Positions 36,401 to 44,250 of a stretch of 64,000 bases of DNA are shown here, one piece after another. The translations under genes and the position numbers were made by a program. The notes beneath the pieces were generated by a model that saw only the letters and a program-made list of their open reading frames with translations, was not told the origin of the DNA and made no database searches. The stretch is from the NCBI GenBank assembly GCA_002319075.1, contig NVQB01000001.1:4464001-4528000 (forward strand), read 5' to 3'. The stretch's first letter is position 1, and every line of letters starts with the position of its first letter. Source of the DNA: Sphingobacteriaceae bacterium. Lineage in GTDB: Bacteria > Bacteroidota > Bacteroidia > B-17B0 > Aurantibacillaceae.

Positions 36401-39400
36401 ATTGTAAGGTTGTATTCGATTTGGTTAGAATATCAAGAGCCTGTTGTTGTTTCTGAATAGCCTCCGCTTCTTTTTCTTCGGCATTGCTAAAACTACCAAG
36501 TTTGGCGCCGGCAGTGCTTAAAGAATTGCCTTCTACACGAATATCTGACGCTTTTTTGAATGCAATCTTAGCTTCTTCATTCAGTTTTTTTGCTTTTTCC
36601 ACTTCGGCATCAGATGATTTTCCGTCGTTGATAAGGTTTTGAATATTTTCCTGATTTGCAGCTACAATGGCACTATTGTCAGCACGCGTAACATCTGCCG
36701 CTTCAATAAACTTTGTATTGGCTTTTTCTTCCAGGTTTTTCGCTTCACTTAGCAGCTTTTCTTTCTCAGCGCCTTTACTGCCTTTTGCTTCGTTATTTAG
36801 TTTTTGAGATTGCGTTAAATACTCATCACCTTCTTTACTCAGCTGCTCAGAGCTAAGCGTTTGGCCACTTTTTTGAAGCTCTTGTTTAGAGGTACTTATA
36901 TCTTCTTTTAGTTTTTTCTGTTTAGCTATAGCATCGTTTATTTTTGCATCTGCCTCAATTTTTAAATTCTGTGCGGCAACATTTTGATAACCGTTATAAT
37001 CAAAATTCTCATTATCAGTAGCAATTAACTGCGTACTCAGATTATCGAGTTTGCTAACAGCCTCGCTGCTGTTTTCTGCTGTTATAGGATCGAAGGTGTT
37101 TTTAACGGCTTCTGCATTAGGAAGCTTGTTCAGTTCTGTGAGCCTGGCATTATTAGCTGCAATTTGTGATGTATTTTGTTTTTTGCTTGCTTCTGCTTTT
37201 TTTATTTCTGCATTTAACTTCGCTTTTGAATCGGGATTTCTCGTTTTAGATACTTCCGTTTTGTTTTTGCTGATCAGCTGGTCAAGTTCTCTGTTAAAGT
37301 TGTTTAGCTGCAAGGTGCTCTCTTCTACATTCGACCGGCTATTCGGATCAGTGATAGCAGTTGTGTTTTTGTATTTTTCTTCTAAACTTGTTGTAGAAAT
37401 TTTTTCAGAAACAGCAGGAGTAGTAACCGGAACAGCAGCATTTACATGTTCTGTGGTAATTTTGGTAGCCACGTCCAGTTGATTTTTAGAAACTGTCAGA
37501 TCTTCATTTAATGTTTTCAGTTCTGCATCGTTAGAGGCAATTTGTTTCAGCTTCTCATCCTGCTCGGTTTTTAATCCGTCTATCTGAGTAGTTAGTTCTT
37601 TTTTAGCCGCCTTCTTTTTCGTCTTATCCAGTTCTGTTTCCTTTTCAGTGATTGCCGTTTTAATTTCTTCGAGACTTGTTTTCGCTATGGTATTTGACTG
37701 CTCTACATCAGCAATTTGTTTTTCTTTCTGTTCAATGTCGGCCTTAATTTCTTTAACTAAATTTTCTGAGGCATTTGTTTTATTGGGAAGTGCGGAAATT
37801 TGTTTTTGAAGATCGGCCAGTTTTTCGGGCGAGGCTTTTGGATCTTTTTTAATTGTTTTCTCCAACTCGTTTGCATACTGAGTATTTAGTTTTGCTTCCT
37901 TTTCCTTAGTCTTAGCGTCTTCGTCGAGTGATTGCGCCAACTTTAATATTTTAGCAGCTGTTGCCTGATCATTCTCTGCAGCGAGCTTCAACACATTGGC
38001 ATTGTCGACTGCTATTTTTCTCTCAGCGGGATCAGAAATAGTTTCGGCCTTAAACAATGCATCGCTGGCCTCTACTGCTTTTTTATCTGCTTCCTCTTTT
38101 TGTTTTAAACCGGTTTCATTTGCTGCCACAAAGTCTCTGTGTAATTGGCCGGCTTCCTGCAACGATTCATCCGCATCCTGCCGCGCCATACTCGCTAATT
38201 GTTTATTATCCATGCCTGACGCGCGTTCTGGGGTGGCAGTAGTTGGTGTAACTGCAGTTTCAGTTGCAGTTTCAGGATTTGTTTTTGAAGCAGATTCAGG
38301 TGTTACCTCAGGGTTGCTGGTGTTTACTGCTAGAGGAGCTGCAGGGCTTTCTGCTGTGACATCAAGTTTTGCTTTCTTTTCAATAACGGAGAGGTATTGT
38401 AAATAAGAATTGTCATTTACTGCTTCATCAAAATAATTCAGAATTTTCAATTTGCCTTTATCGTAGGAAATGGTTTGTTTAAAGTTTTTAGCAGCAGAGG
38501 CCAGTGGGATAGAGACCTGGGCAGATTGGGTTTCCAGTCCCGGGGTTTCAACGGTAAAGAGAAGCTTCCCGCCATTTGGCAATTCCATGCTATAGCTTCC
38601 GTCTTCTTCTGAACTATAGGTGCCTAGTTCGTTTTGAGTGAACACATCTTTAACATTGATGGTACTTCTTAATCCATATTCCGGCGATCCTGGAATGATG
38701 CTGCCCTTGAGCGCAACCACATCAATTGGTCGGCGTTTGGTCTTAACTTTCAAAACATCAATTTTCCCCGGAGGACTCTGTCTGCCAGTACTGAAGTAGG
38801 CCATGGTTTCGAGAGAATCGGTTACAAAAAGAAAATCATCGTCGGGCGAGTTGATCGGAAATTCAAGATTTACCGGGCTACCCCAGCTTTTAGTGTCTTC
38901 ATTGTAAACCGATTTAAAGATATCGTAGCCACCCATACTATTATGGCCTTTGCTGGCAAAGTACAGCGTCTTACCATCTGGATGAAGAAAAGGGTAATCC
39001 TCATCGAACTCTGTATTAATTCCACCTACTTTTTCGCCCTTACTGAAAGTACCGTTAGCCTGCTTCGAAGCGCTGTAAATATCCCTGCCGGTTTCTGAAT
39101 TTTCGCCAAAGCTACTGTAGTAAACAACGTCGCTACCGTTAGGAAGAAAAATCACTGATTTTTCTTTTTTCTTTTTATCCGCAGGCGTTTTAAATTCGTC
39201 TGGCTTTACGAGAAGTTTGCCACCTACTTTTTTATAATTACGAAAATAATCGTTTTCAGAAAGCTCAGTTTTACTAAGCACTTCAAGGTCGGTAAGATTG
39301 CTTAGAAGATGTTTTCCATAGGAACAGGCCTTGATCTCCCGGTCTACCTCCAGTTTTTTTATCTGAGAAGCGGAGGCATTGAGCTTATAGGCGTTGTAAT

Positions 39401-39797
39401 TTTTTATGGCATCGTCAAACCGGTAGTTAATGTGATACCCCTTACCAAGATAAAACAGCACATCTTTAAGTTCTTTGTTTTCGGAATTAGCAGCAGCGAA
39501 TTTTAAATAAGGAAGACACTTTTTTTTATCAGGTTCGCTGTAAATCATGCAAACGCCCAGTCTGAAGTTGTAAACCGGGTCTTTAGGGAAATTTGAAACG
39601 AGCTGTGAATAAAGTTTATAGGCCTTTGAATAATCTTCTTCTTCGAATAATTTATTGGCCTGTTTTTTAAGATCTTCGTTAGAGGAGGGGCTTTGAGAAT
39701 AGGTGTTACTTGCTAAAAGCAATAGTAATACGACTAAAGGCTTCTTAGCAAACTTTAGGGTAGCACAACATACTAAGGCAAAAAACCTTAAACTCAT
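33477..39797 (-). CDS. Giant PorE-like envelope protein: TPR, PD40, CRD, coiled coil, three SPOR domains
   Basis: I place the start at ATG 39797 (about 2,106 residues); the frame is open further upstream to 39866 but that part is not signal-like. Residue numbers below count from 39866. The signal peptide ends near LLASNTYSQ (about 57). TPR repeats cover about 64-165, a PD40/WD40-like propeller about 235-375 (YPFLHPDGKTLYFAS, GGYDIF) and a carboxypeptidase-regulatory-like domain about 383-460. A 1,200-residue Ala/Lys/Glu/Ser-rich coiled coil follows (about 500-1,700), with at least one internal duplication ending in KLGSFSNAEEKE and KLGAISNAEEKE. Three SPOR domains close it (about 1763-1845, 1890-1970 and 2035-2129; FRVQIGAF, YTIQIGVY, YKVQIGAF). 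SPOR domains bind glycan strands stripped of stem peptides. The N-terminal layout is that of PorE, minus its OmpA domain. I infer a periplasm-spanning, peptidoglycan-bound role. Confidence 0.85.
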   Translation of the reverse strand: MSLRFFALVCCATLKFAKKPLVVLLLLLASNTYSQSPSSNEDLKKQANKLFEEEDYSKAYKLYSQLVSNFPKDPVYNFRLGVCMIYSEPDKKKCLPYLKFAAANSENKELKDVLFYLGKGYHINYRFDDAIKNYNAYKLNASASQIKKLEVDREIKACSYGKHLLSNLTDLEVLSKTELSENDYFRNYKKVGGKLLVKPDEFKTPADKKKKEKSVIFLPNGSDVVYYSSFGENSETGRDIYSASKQANGTFSKGEKVGGINTEFDEDYPFLHPDGKTLYFASKGHNSMGGYDIFKSVYNEDTKSWGSPVNLEFPINSPDDDFLFVTDSLETMAYFSTGRQSPPGKIDVLKVKTKRRPIDVVALKGSIIPGSPEYGLRSTINVKDVFTQNELGTYSSEEDGSYSMELPNGGKLLFTVETPGLETQSAQVSIPLASAAKNFKQTISYDKGKLKILNYFDEAVNDNSYLQYLSVIEKKAKLDVTAESPAAPLAVNTSNPEVTPESASKTNPETATETAVTPTTATPERASGMDNKQLASMARQDADESLQEAGQLHRDFVAANETGLKQKEEADKKAVEASDALFKAETISDPAERKIAVDNANVLKLAAENDQATAAKILKLAQSLDEDAKTKEKEAKLNTQYANELEKTIKKDPKASPEKLADLQKQISALPNKTNASENLVKEIKADIEQKEKQIADVEQSNTIAKTSLEEIKTAITEKETELDKTKKKAAKKELTTQIDGLKTEQDEKLKQIASNDAELKTLNEDLTVSKNQLDVATKITTEHVNAAVPVTTPAVSEKISTTSLEEKYKNTTAITDPNSRSNVEESTLQLNNFNRELDQLISKNKTEVSKTRNPDSKAKLNAEIKKAEASKKQNTSQIAANNARLTELNKLPNAEAVKNTFDPITAENSSEAVSKLDNLSTQLIATDNENFDYNGYQNVAAQNLKIEADAKINDAIAKQKKLKEDISTSKQELQKSGQTLSSEQLSKEGDEYLTQSQKLNNEAKGSKGAEKEKLLSEAKNLEEKANTKFIEAADVTRADNSAIVAANQENIQNLINDGKSSDAEVEKAKKLNEEAKIAFKKASDIRVEGNSLSTAGAKLGSFSNAEEKEAEAIQKQQQALDILTKSNTTLQLKTAITSSSAPTENAGSSADVLSKLQTVNSGLTDLAAIKIESYQKLYEANTAEIDQLVSEINANQNSANNTPSVKTDFISATNKVEAAKTLKQTSDNSANPNEKLNGLIASNKKQTEAIKQLNAIKVSLNVSSAPANVAVTSKVDTGIAVTETTTTNPDDLFFNDSPATPTAAATATETFVTDELGLLSEVDTRKIEVSQLAEKDTTTGQVLSYFDNSNVTLRNPQASSSVKTSLSQLKDIEAQEATLDNALSKVGSESEAPSEAAVNTQELNTRADVLWDEAETLSGKSFALKKEAEGKEGTEKEALLTQSKELETQSQDKMIEAADFKQQANEGEYRANTSSISELLAKLKSDDPAMASDIEARRDELSPLKTQISNLRSEANALSNKAAKLGAISNAEEKELELIQKQNVLLSELKKKYPDYAAAQSNQSPEEKTADLQQKKSQLREKQYSELTNLTNGLSLEYESSKTNVPGKLNADQQAVKANADELNAESKRLLIQSSQTKNENEKIKLLTLAAKSGNAAVEKLNKVLPKFTPATKNRGDFDDLETIGENISKSNSDVPSKPNKANTPKRNQGEGAIKIDGLEVTRGNAYSASNPIPMDAPMESGLIFRVQIGAFKTPLPNNAFKGLSPLNGETAGNGYIRYTAGNFVKVENANAVKNDLRNLGYRDAFVVVYFNGKRISLAEALAELEKQGKSVDPNAPQTAGITSNVNVPKAAANPVMLESVTVSKELEQTDGLLYTIQIGVYTKEITKSQILSLRPIFREQLKNGLYRYTAGIYNNPEKLLADKSRVVNMGIRDAFVSAYLNGKRVPFAEARDRQASNDATLKVQAENPIVFPSSNSTFVADPLEKLLVSPVTPFKNEVSNYPAPTAENGVKTNEEGITYKVQIGAFSKQVPDDVAAKFSAIRNWPVDNKQINGLFIYNIGNFGDANNAKRLKDEAVRLGITDAFVTVYRDGKKLYGPEAENYLR

Positions 39798-39991
39798 AGA
39801 CACAATTGCTGTAAATTTAATAATATTTAAAAATCGATAAAACTTTTTAATTTTAAATATGAACACTTTGTTTCTAATAAGATGCTATATGTCCTCAAAT
39901 TCCATACTGAGGGTTTTGCAGCGTTTTTGGAATAAACAATCGCCTTTTAAGAATTTGCATAAGAATATGCTAAATCAAGGATTTTTTTTCA

Positions 39992-39999
39992 TATTTTTG
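39992..39999 (+). promoter_or_regulatory. -7 box of the first tandem T9SS gene
   Basis: TATTTTTG is an exact TAnnTTTG match 32 bp before the start codon at 40032. The nearest upstream TTTG is too far to serve as -33. The same box occurs before the tandem partner (41536-41543) and before pdhB. Confidence 0.45.
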
Positions 40000-40031
40000 A
40001 GAAAACCAAATTAAAACCTAAAAGTATAAAG

Positions 40032-41462
40032 ATGAAAAAACTACTACTTGCCACTGCCCTCTTTGTGTCCTGTTTTGCTGGGAACGCTCAGGCGCAAGGT
40101 CTTTCAAAAACAACTTCAACAAATTCAATGGTTGTTAATGACGTATTACATTACTATCTTAATAAGCACTATTTTAAAACCGGACAAACTGATCTAAAAA
40201 CCTATCCGTTTTTTATAACTAACGCAACTGCCTTAGCATCGAGTACTGCTGTCACATTTTGTGGGGCTAAATTTGAAGTGCCGGCCGGTGAATCGGTTGT
40301 TATTACAGGATTAGAAGCGTATGCTACTAAATCGGTAACTACCGCAAACCTTCAGGTAAACGTAAAATTATATTTATTTAATGTTAGTCCTTCAACAGGC
40401 ATGCCTATTATGCCTCCTTTGGATTCTGTTAGTACAGTAGTTTCATCAACTGTACCGGTTCAGGTAGGTGGTAATTTTGATCCGCTTCACCCTGTAAGAA
40501 CTATGACAAACACTTATGCAGTAGCCATGAGAAATATGTCGCCTGTAAGTGGAGATTATGCTATGCTCCTGAGAACAGACGCAGTAACTCAAACAAATCC
40601 TAATGGGCCAAAACGTTACAGTGATGGTTTTGGATTTGTGCGTTACCTGGGTAATTTTTACAGCACTGCAGATTTTTCTTTAGCTCCGGGCTTTGGTGCC
40701 GGAACTTCGTATGAGTTTATGGTTGCACCCCGTGTAACTTACACCGCGCAGTTAAGCCAGGCTTTCCCTCAGGGAGTTGTTTCAGTAAATGATACAGTGA
40801 ATGTTGCAGATACCATGTGTACAAGAGGAGATCTCATTTACACCAACACTTCTTCAAAATTCTTTTCACACAGACAATATAACCTTAACTCTTTCTACAC
40901 AAAGTGGAACCTCTATGATCCATTGTATTTTCAGAGTTCTTTTTCTGCAGACTCTTCTATTACCTGGAGTTTTGAATATTACGACAACGTGCCTCCGGGA
41001 AATGATTCCCGTAAATTCCTTCCTTATGTAAACACAGGTACAATTAATGCTCCGACGGGTTACGCTGTTTATCCAAGCTGCTTTACTGACAATGAATTCA
41101 GAGGTCGATTAAAACCAATGGCTGCACAGGGTGTAGGAACTCAATTAGTTTTTAACGAGAAATTTATTGTGTGTTTAAGATATTGCAATGGTGATACAGT
41201 TGGGTTATCAAAATTAAACAACTACGAAAATCTGAAAGTTTATCCGAATCCATCCATAAATGGTAAAACAACTATTAGTGGTTTAACAGGTACAAACTCT
41301 ATACTGGTTTATAACATGCTTGGACAGGCCATTATAACTGAAACTACCGAAAGCAGTAATTTCGAAGTGAATCTTGCAAAACAGCCAAAAGGTACTTATT
41401 TGGTGAGGATTACTAATTCTCAAAATAATATCAAAGTGGTTAAAATATTAAACGAGCACTAA
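40032..41462 (+). CDS. T9SS-secreted protein, tandem paralogue 1
   Basis: This 476-residue secreted protein has a signal peptide (about 1-21, ending GNAQAQ) and a C-terminal type A sorting domain (VYPNPSINGKTTISGL, VYNMLGQAI, QPKGTYLV, KVVKILNEH). The central 380 residues have no domain I recognise. They include a Ser/Thr-rich beta-strand region, a SYEFMVAPRVTYTAQLSQ block, and a Cys-containing stretch (VADTMCTRGDLIY). It is followed at once by a paralogue (41567-43009) with the same layout and long nearly identical segments. A surface or released protein is expected; function unknown. Confidence 0.8.
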   Translation: MKKLLLATALFVSCFAGNAQAQGLSKTTSTNSMVVNDVLHYYLNKHYFKTGQTDLKTYPFFITNATALASSTAVTFCGAKFEVPAGESVVITGLEAYATKSVTTANLQVNVKLYLFNVSPSTGMPIMPPLDSVSTVVSSTVPVQVGGNFDPLHPVRTMTNTYAVAMRNMSPVSGDYAMLLRTDAVTQTNPNGPKRYSDGFGFVRYLGNFYSTADFSLAPGFGAGTSYEFMVAPRVTYTAQLSQAFPQGVVSVNDTVNVADTMCTRGDLIYTNTSSKFFSHRQYNLNSFYTKWNLYDPLYFQSSFSADSSITWSFEYYDNVPPGNDSRKFLPYVNTGTINAPTGYAVYPSCFTDNEFRGRLKPMAAQGVGTQLVFNEKFIVCLRYCNGDTVGLSKLNNYENLKVYPNPSINGKTTISGLTGTNSILVYNMLGQAIITETTESSNFEVNLAKQPKGTYLVRITNSQNNIKVVKILNEH

Positions 41463-41480
41463 ACGCATTTGTTAATTTTA

Positions 41481-41513
41481 AAGCCCTTCCGTGATCCGGA
41501 AGGGCTTTTTTAT
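41481..41513 (+). terminator. Terminator of tandem T9SS paralogue 1
   Basis: AAGCCCTTCCG and CGGAAGGGCTT form a perfect 11-bp stem with a TGATC loop and a T-run. A near-copy follows the second paralogue. Confidence 0.92.
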
Positions 41514-41535
41514 TTCCGTTTGTTTAATTTTTTTC

Positions 41536-41543
41536 TATTTTTG
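41536..41543 (+). promoter_or_regulatory. -7 box of the second tandem T9SS gene
   Basis: TATTTTTG matches TAnnTTTG 23 bp upstream of the start codon at 41567. The preceding TTTG is only 13 bp away, too close for a standard -33 element, so the promoter assignment rests on the -7 box and the terminator just upstream. Confidence 0.4.
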
Positions 41544-41566
41544 ATTAACCCTCTAACCCAAAACCC

Positions 41567-43009
41567 ATGAAAAAACTACAGCCTGTTTTCATCTTTTTGT
41601 TTTTTGCCTGTTTTATTAAAGCACAAACGCCGCCTTTTGCAAAGCCCGCTTCTACCAACTCTATGGTTATTCACGATACTTTGCATTATTACCTGAATAA
41701 ACATTATTTTAAAACAGGTGATACAAGCATGGCCAACTATCCTTACTATTATACTGATGCCACAGCAATGGCATCTTTCACCAACATTACTTACTGTGGG
41801 TCGATATTTGAAGTGCCCCCGGGAGAAACAGTTGTGGTGACCGGCTTAGAAGCCTTTGCCTCTAAAAATCTGCAAAATGGAAATCTTGGTGTGCCTGTAA
41901 AATTATATTTATTTAATATTGATGCTGCCACGGGTTTGCCCAAACCACTGATTGTTGATTCAGTATCAACCATTGTAGCCACTAATGGCCTTTACCCCAC
42001 AAAAGTTGGTGGCAATTTTACCAGTACGCTTACTTTAGCGGCCAGAACCATGACTTCTGCCTTTGGTGTCGCCGTGAGAAATATGGCACCTATTGCTGGA
42101 GATTTTGCAAGATTCTACAGAACAGATGCAGTAACCCCAAGCAACTGGAATGGTCCGAAACGTTACAGCGATGGTTACGGATTTGTGCGCTACAAAAGTA
42201 CATTTTACAGCACCGCTGACTTCACCTTAAATCCTGCATTTGGCACGGGAACCTCCTATGAATTCATGGTAGCCCCACGGGTTACGTATACGGCGCAATT
42301 GAGTCAAACCTTTCCTGCAGGTGTAGTTTCGGTAAATGATACAGAGAACGTTGCCGATACGATGTGTACGAGGGGAGACCTGATTTATACCAACACCTCT
42401 TCAAAGTTCTTTGAGCATAGGCAGTATAATCTTAACTCTTTCTACAGGAAATGGAATTTATACGATCCCTTATATTTCCCAAGTTACTTTTCAGCAGACT
42501 CTTCTATTACCTGGAGTTTTGAATATTACGACAATGTGCCTCCGGGAAACGACTCCCGTAAATTTCTTCCTTATGTTAACACCGGAACCATTAATGCACC
42601 CACGGGGTATGCTGTATATCCAGATTGTTTTACGGATAACGAATTCAGAGGCCGTCTAAAGCCTATGGGAGCAAAGGCAAGAGTTGCCCAATACGTTTTT
42701 AATGAAAAATTTATAGTGTGTTTAAGGTTTTGTAATGGTGATACTGTGGGACTTTCAAAATTGAACAATTACAACCATCTGAAAGTTTATCCTAATCCGG
42801 CAGCAGGCGGTAAAACAACTATTTCAGGGTTAACGGGCTCAAACTCCATCCTGGTATATAATATGCTTGGACAGGCCATTATAAAAGAGATTACCGAAAG
42901 CGCCAATTTCGAAGTAAACCTTGCAAAACAACCTAAAGGTACCTACGTAGTAAGAATTGCCAATTCTGAAAATAAAGTAAAAGTATTCAAAATTTTAAAC
43001 GACCACTAA
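41567..43009 (+). CDS. T9SS-secreted protein, tandem paralogue 2
   Basis: This 480-residue protein is a clear paralogue of the one encoded at 40032-41462. It has a signal peptide ending FIKAQ (about 1-20), the same TSYEFMVAPRVTYTAQLSQ and VADTMCTRGDLIYTNTSSKF blocks, and a C-terminal T9SS sorting domain (VYPNPAAGGKTTISGL, VYNMLGQAI, QPKGTYVV). Identity is highest over the last two thirds, with stretches of 40 or more identical bases. The N-terminal thirds differ more. Each copy has its own -7 box and terminator, so they are independently transcribed. Possible roles include surface antigens or adhesins; no catalytic motif is visible. Confidence 0.8.
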   Translation: MKKLQPVFIFLFFACFIKAQTPPFAKPASTNSMVIHDTLHYYLNKHYFKTGDTSMANYPYYYTDATAMASFTNITYCGSIFEVPPGETVVVTGLEAFASKNLQNGNLGVPVKLYLFNIDAATGLPKPLIVDSVSTIVATNGLYPTKVGGNFTSTLTLAARTMTSAFGVAVRNMAPIAGDFARFYRTDAVTPSNWNGPKRYSDGYGFVRYKSTFYSTADFTLNPAFGTGTSYEFMVAPRVTYTAQLSQTFPAGVVSVNDTENVADTMCTRGDLIYTNTSSKFFEHRQYNLNSFYRKWNLYDPLYFPSYFSADSSITWSFEYYDNVPPGNDSRKFLPYVNTGTINAPTGYAVYPDCFTDNEFRGRLKPMGAKARVAQYVFNEKFIVCLRFCNGDTVGLSKLNNYNHLKVYPNPAAGGKTTISGLTGSNSILVYNMLGQAIIKEITESANFEVNLAKQPKGTYVVRIANSENKVKVFKILNDH

Positions 43010-43030
43010 AAGGTTTTTATAAGAGCTAAG

Positions 43031-43064
43031 AAGCCCTTCCGCATGCCGGGAGGGCTTTTTTTAT
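43031..43064 (+). terminator. Terminator of tandem T9SS paralogue 2
   Basis: AAGCCCTTCCG and CGGGAGGGCTT pair over 11 bp (one T-G) with a short loop and a T-run. It closely resembles the terminator of paralogue 1, so the duplication included the 3' flank. Confidence 0.9.
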
Positions 43065-43117
43065 TTTGCTTTAGTCTCCTGGCATCGTTTGCGTGATTGT
43101 TTTTAGTCTTCATTTTC

Positions 43118-43152
43118 TTTGCACTAATTGTTGCTAATTATTCTTATTTTTG
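43118..43152 (+). promoter_or_regulatory. Candidate promoter of pdhB
   Basis: TTTG at 43118-43121, a 23-bp spacer and TATTTTTG at 43145-43152. The -7 box is exact; the spacing is at the upper end of what is accepted in Bacteroidota. The start codon is at 43172. Confidence 0.5.
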
Positions 43153-43171
43153 AGCCCTACAAATTACTACT

Positions 43172-44155
43172 ATGAGAGTTATAGAATTCAGAGAAGCACT
43201 TCGTGAAGCCATGTCAGAAGAGATGCGCCGCGACGATAAAATATTTTTAATGGGTGAGGAAGTTGCCGAATATAATGGCGCTTATAAAGTAAGTAAAGGC
43301 ATGCTGGCCGAATTTGGCGCAAAACGTGTAATTGATACTCCCATTGCTGAACTTGGTTTTGCAGGCATTGGAGTAGGTGCGGCTTCAAATGGCTTACGTC
43401 CTATTATCGAATTCATGACTTTTAATTTTAGTCTTGTAGCTATTGATCAGATCATTAACAGTGCTGCGAAAATGTATAGCATGAGCGGCGGACAATACAA
43501 TGTACCCATCGTTTTTCGTGGCCCTACTGCCAGCGCCGGAATGTTAAGCTCTCAGCACTCACAGGCATTCGAAAACTGGTTTGCCAATTGTCCGGGTTTA
43601 AAAGTGGTTGTACCAAGTAATCCTTACGATGCTAAAGGACTTTTAAAAAGTGCTATCCGTGACAACGATCCTGTAATTTTTATGGAGAGTGAGCAGATGT
43701 ATGGTGACAAAGCTGAGGTTCCGGAAGAAGAATACTTAATTCCAATAGGAGTAGCTGATATTAAAAAAGCAGGAACGGATGTAACCATTGTTTCATTTGG
43801 TAAAATTATGAAGGTAGCTATGGCCGCTGCTAAAGAATTAGAAGGTGAAGGCATCAGCGTTGAGGTGGTAGATCTAAGATCAGTAAGACCAATTGATTAT
43901 GCCACGGTTATTGAATCGGTGAAAAAAACAAATCGTCTAGTTATTGTAGAAGAAGCATGGCCGCTTGCCAGCATCTCCTCAGAAATAACCTTTAAGGTAC
44001 AAAAAGAAGCCTTTGATTATTTAGATGCTCCTATTTTAAGGGTAACTACTGCTGATACCCCATTACCCTACGCTCCAACTTTAATTGAAGCCAGCTTACC
44101 AAACGTTAGTCGCGTGGTTAAAGCGGTTAAAGAAGTAATGTACGTTAAAAAATAA
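43172..44155 (+). CDS. pdhB: Pyruvate dehydrogenase E1 component, beta subunit
   Basis: This 327-residue protein is the beta subunit of the thiamine diphosphate-dependent E1 of the pyruvate dehydrogenase complex. It has FREALREAMSEEM, FLMGEEVAEYNGAYKVS, IDTPIAELGFAGIGVG, EFMTFNFSLVAIDQI, and QHSQAFENWFANCPGLKVVVPS, which are conserved positions of the E1-beta active-site face. With the alpha subunit (not in the window) it decarboxylates pyruvate and transfers acetyl to E2. It stands alone here, which is common in Bacteroidota, where E1-alpha and E2 are encoded elsewhere. A 2-oxoisovalerate E1-beta is the main alternative. Confidence 0.92.
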   Translation: MRVIEFREALREAMSEEMRRDDKIFLMGEEVAEYNGAYKVSKGMLAEFGAKRVIDTPIAELGFAGIGVGAASNGLRPIIEFMTFNFSLVAIDQIINSAAKMYSMSGGQYNVPIVFRGPTASAGMLSSQHSQAFENWFANCPGLKVVVPSNPYDAKGLLKSAIRDNDPVIFMESEQMYGDKAEVPEEEYLIPIGVADIKKAGTDVTIVSFGKIMKVAMAAAKELEGEGISVEVVDLRSVRPIDYATVIESVKKTNRLVIVEEAWPLASISSEITFKVQKEAFDYLDAPILRVTTADTPLPYAPTLIEASLPNVSRVVKAVKEVMYVKK

Positions 44156-44250
44156 GGTGAGATGTAAGATGGGAAATGCAGAGAAAGTATAACCCTCCAT
44201 GTAATTTAAACCCATTTTTAATCTTTACTTTTCCATCATACCTATTCTAA

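Noticed and set aside
35179-38406. Several plus-strand ORFs of 70-145 codons opposite the giant SPOR-protein gene
   Set aside because: They are mirror frames of the Ala/Lys/Glu/Ser-rich coiled coil and are Leu/Ser/Ala-rich from its codon pattern, not real proteins.
39798-39866. N-terminal extension of the giant protein
   Set aside because: The 23 residues before Met 24 do not fit a signal peptide, while the start at 39797 gives a normal one.
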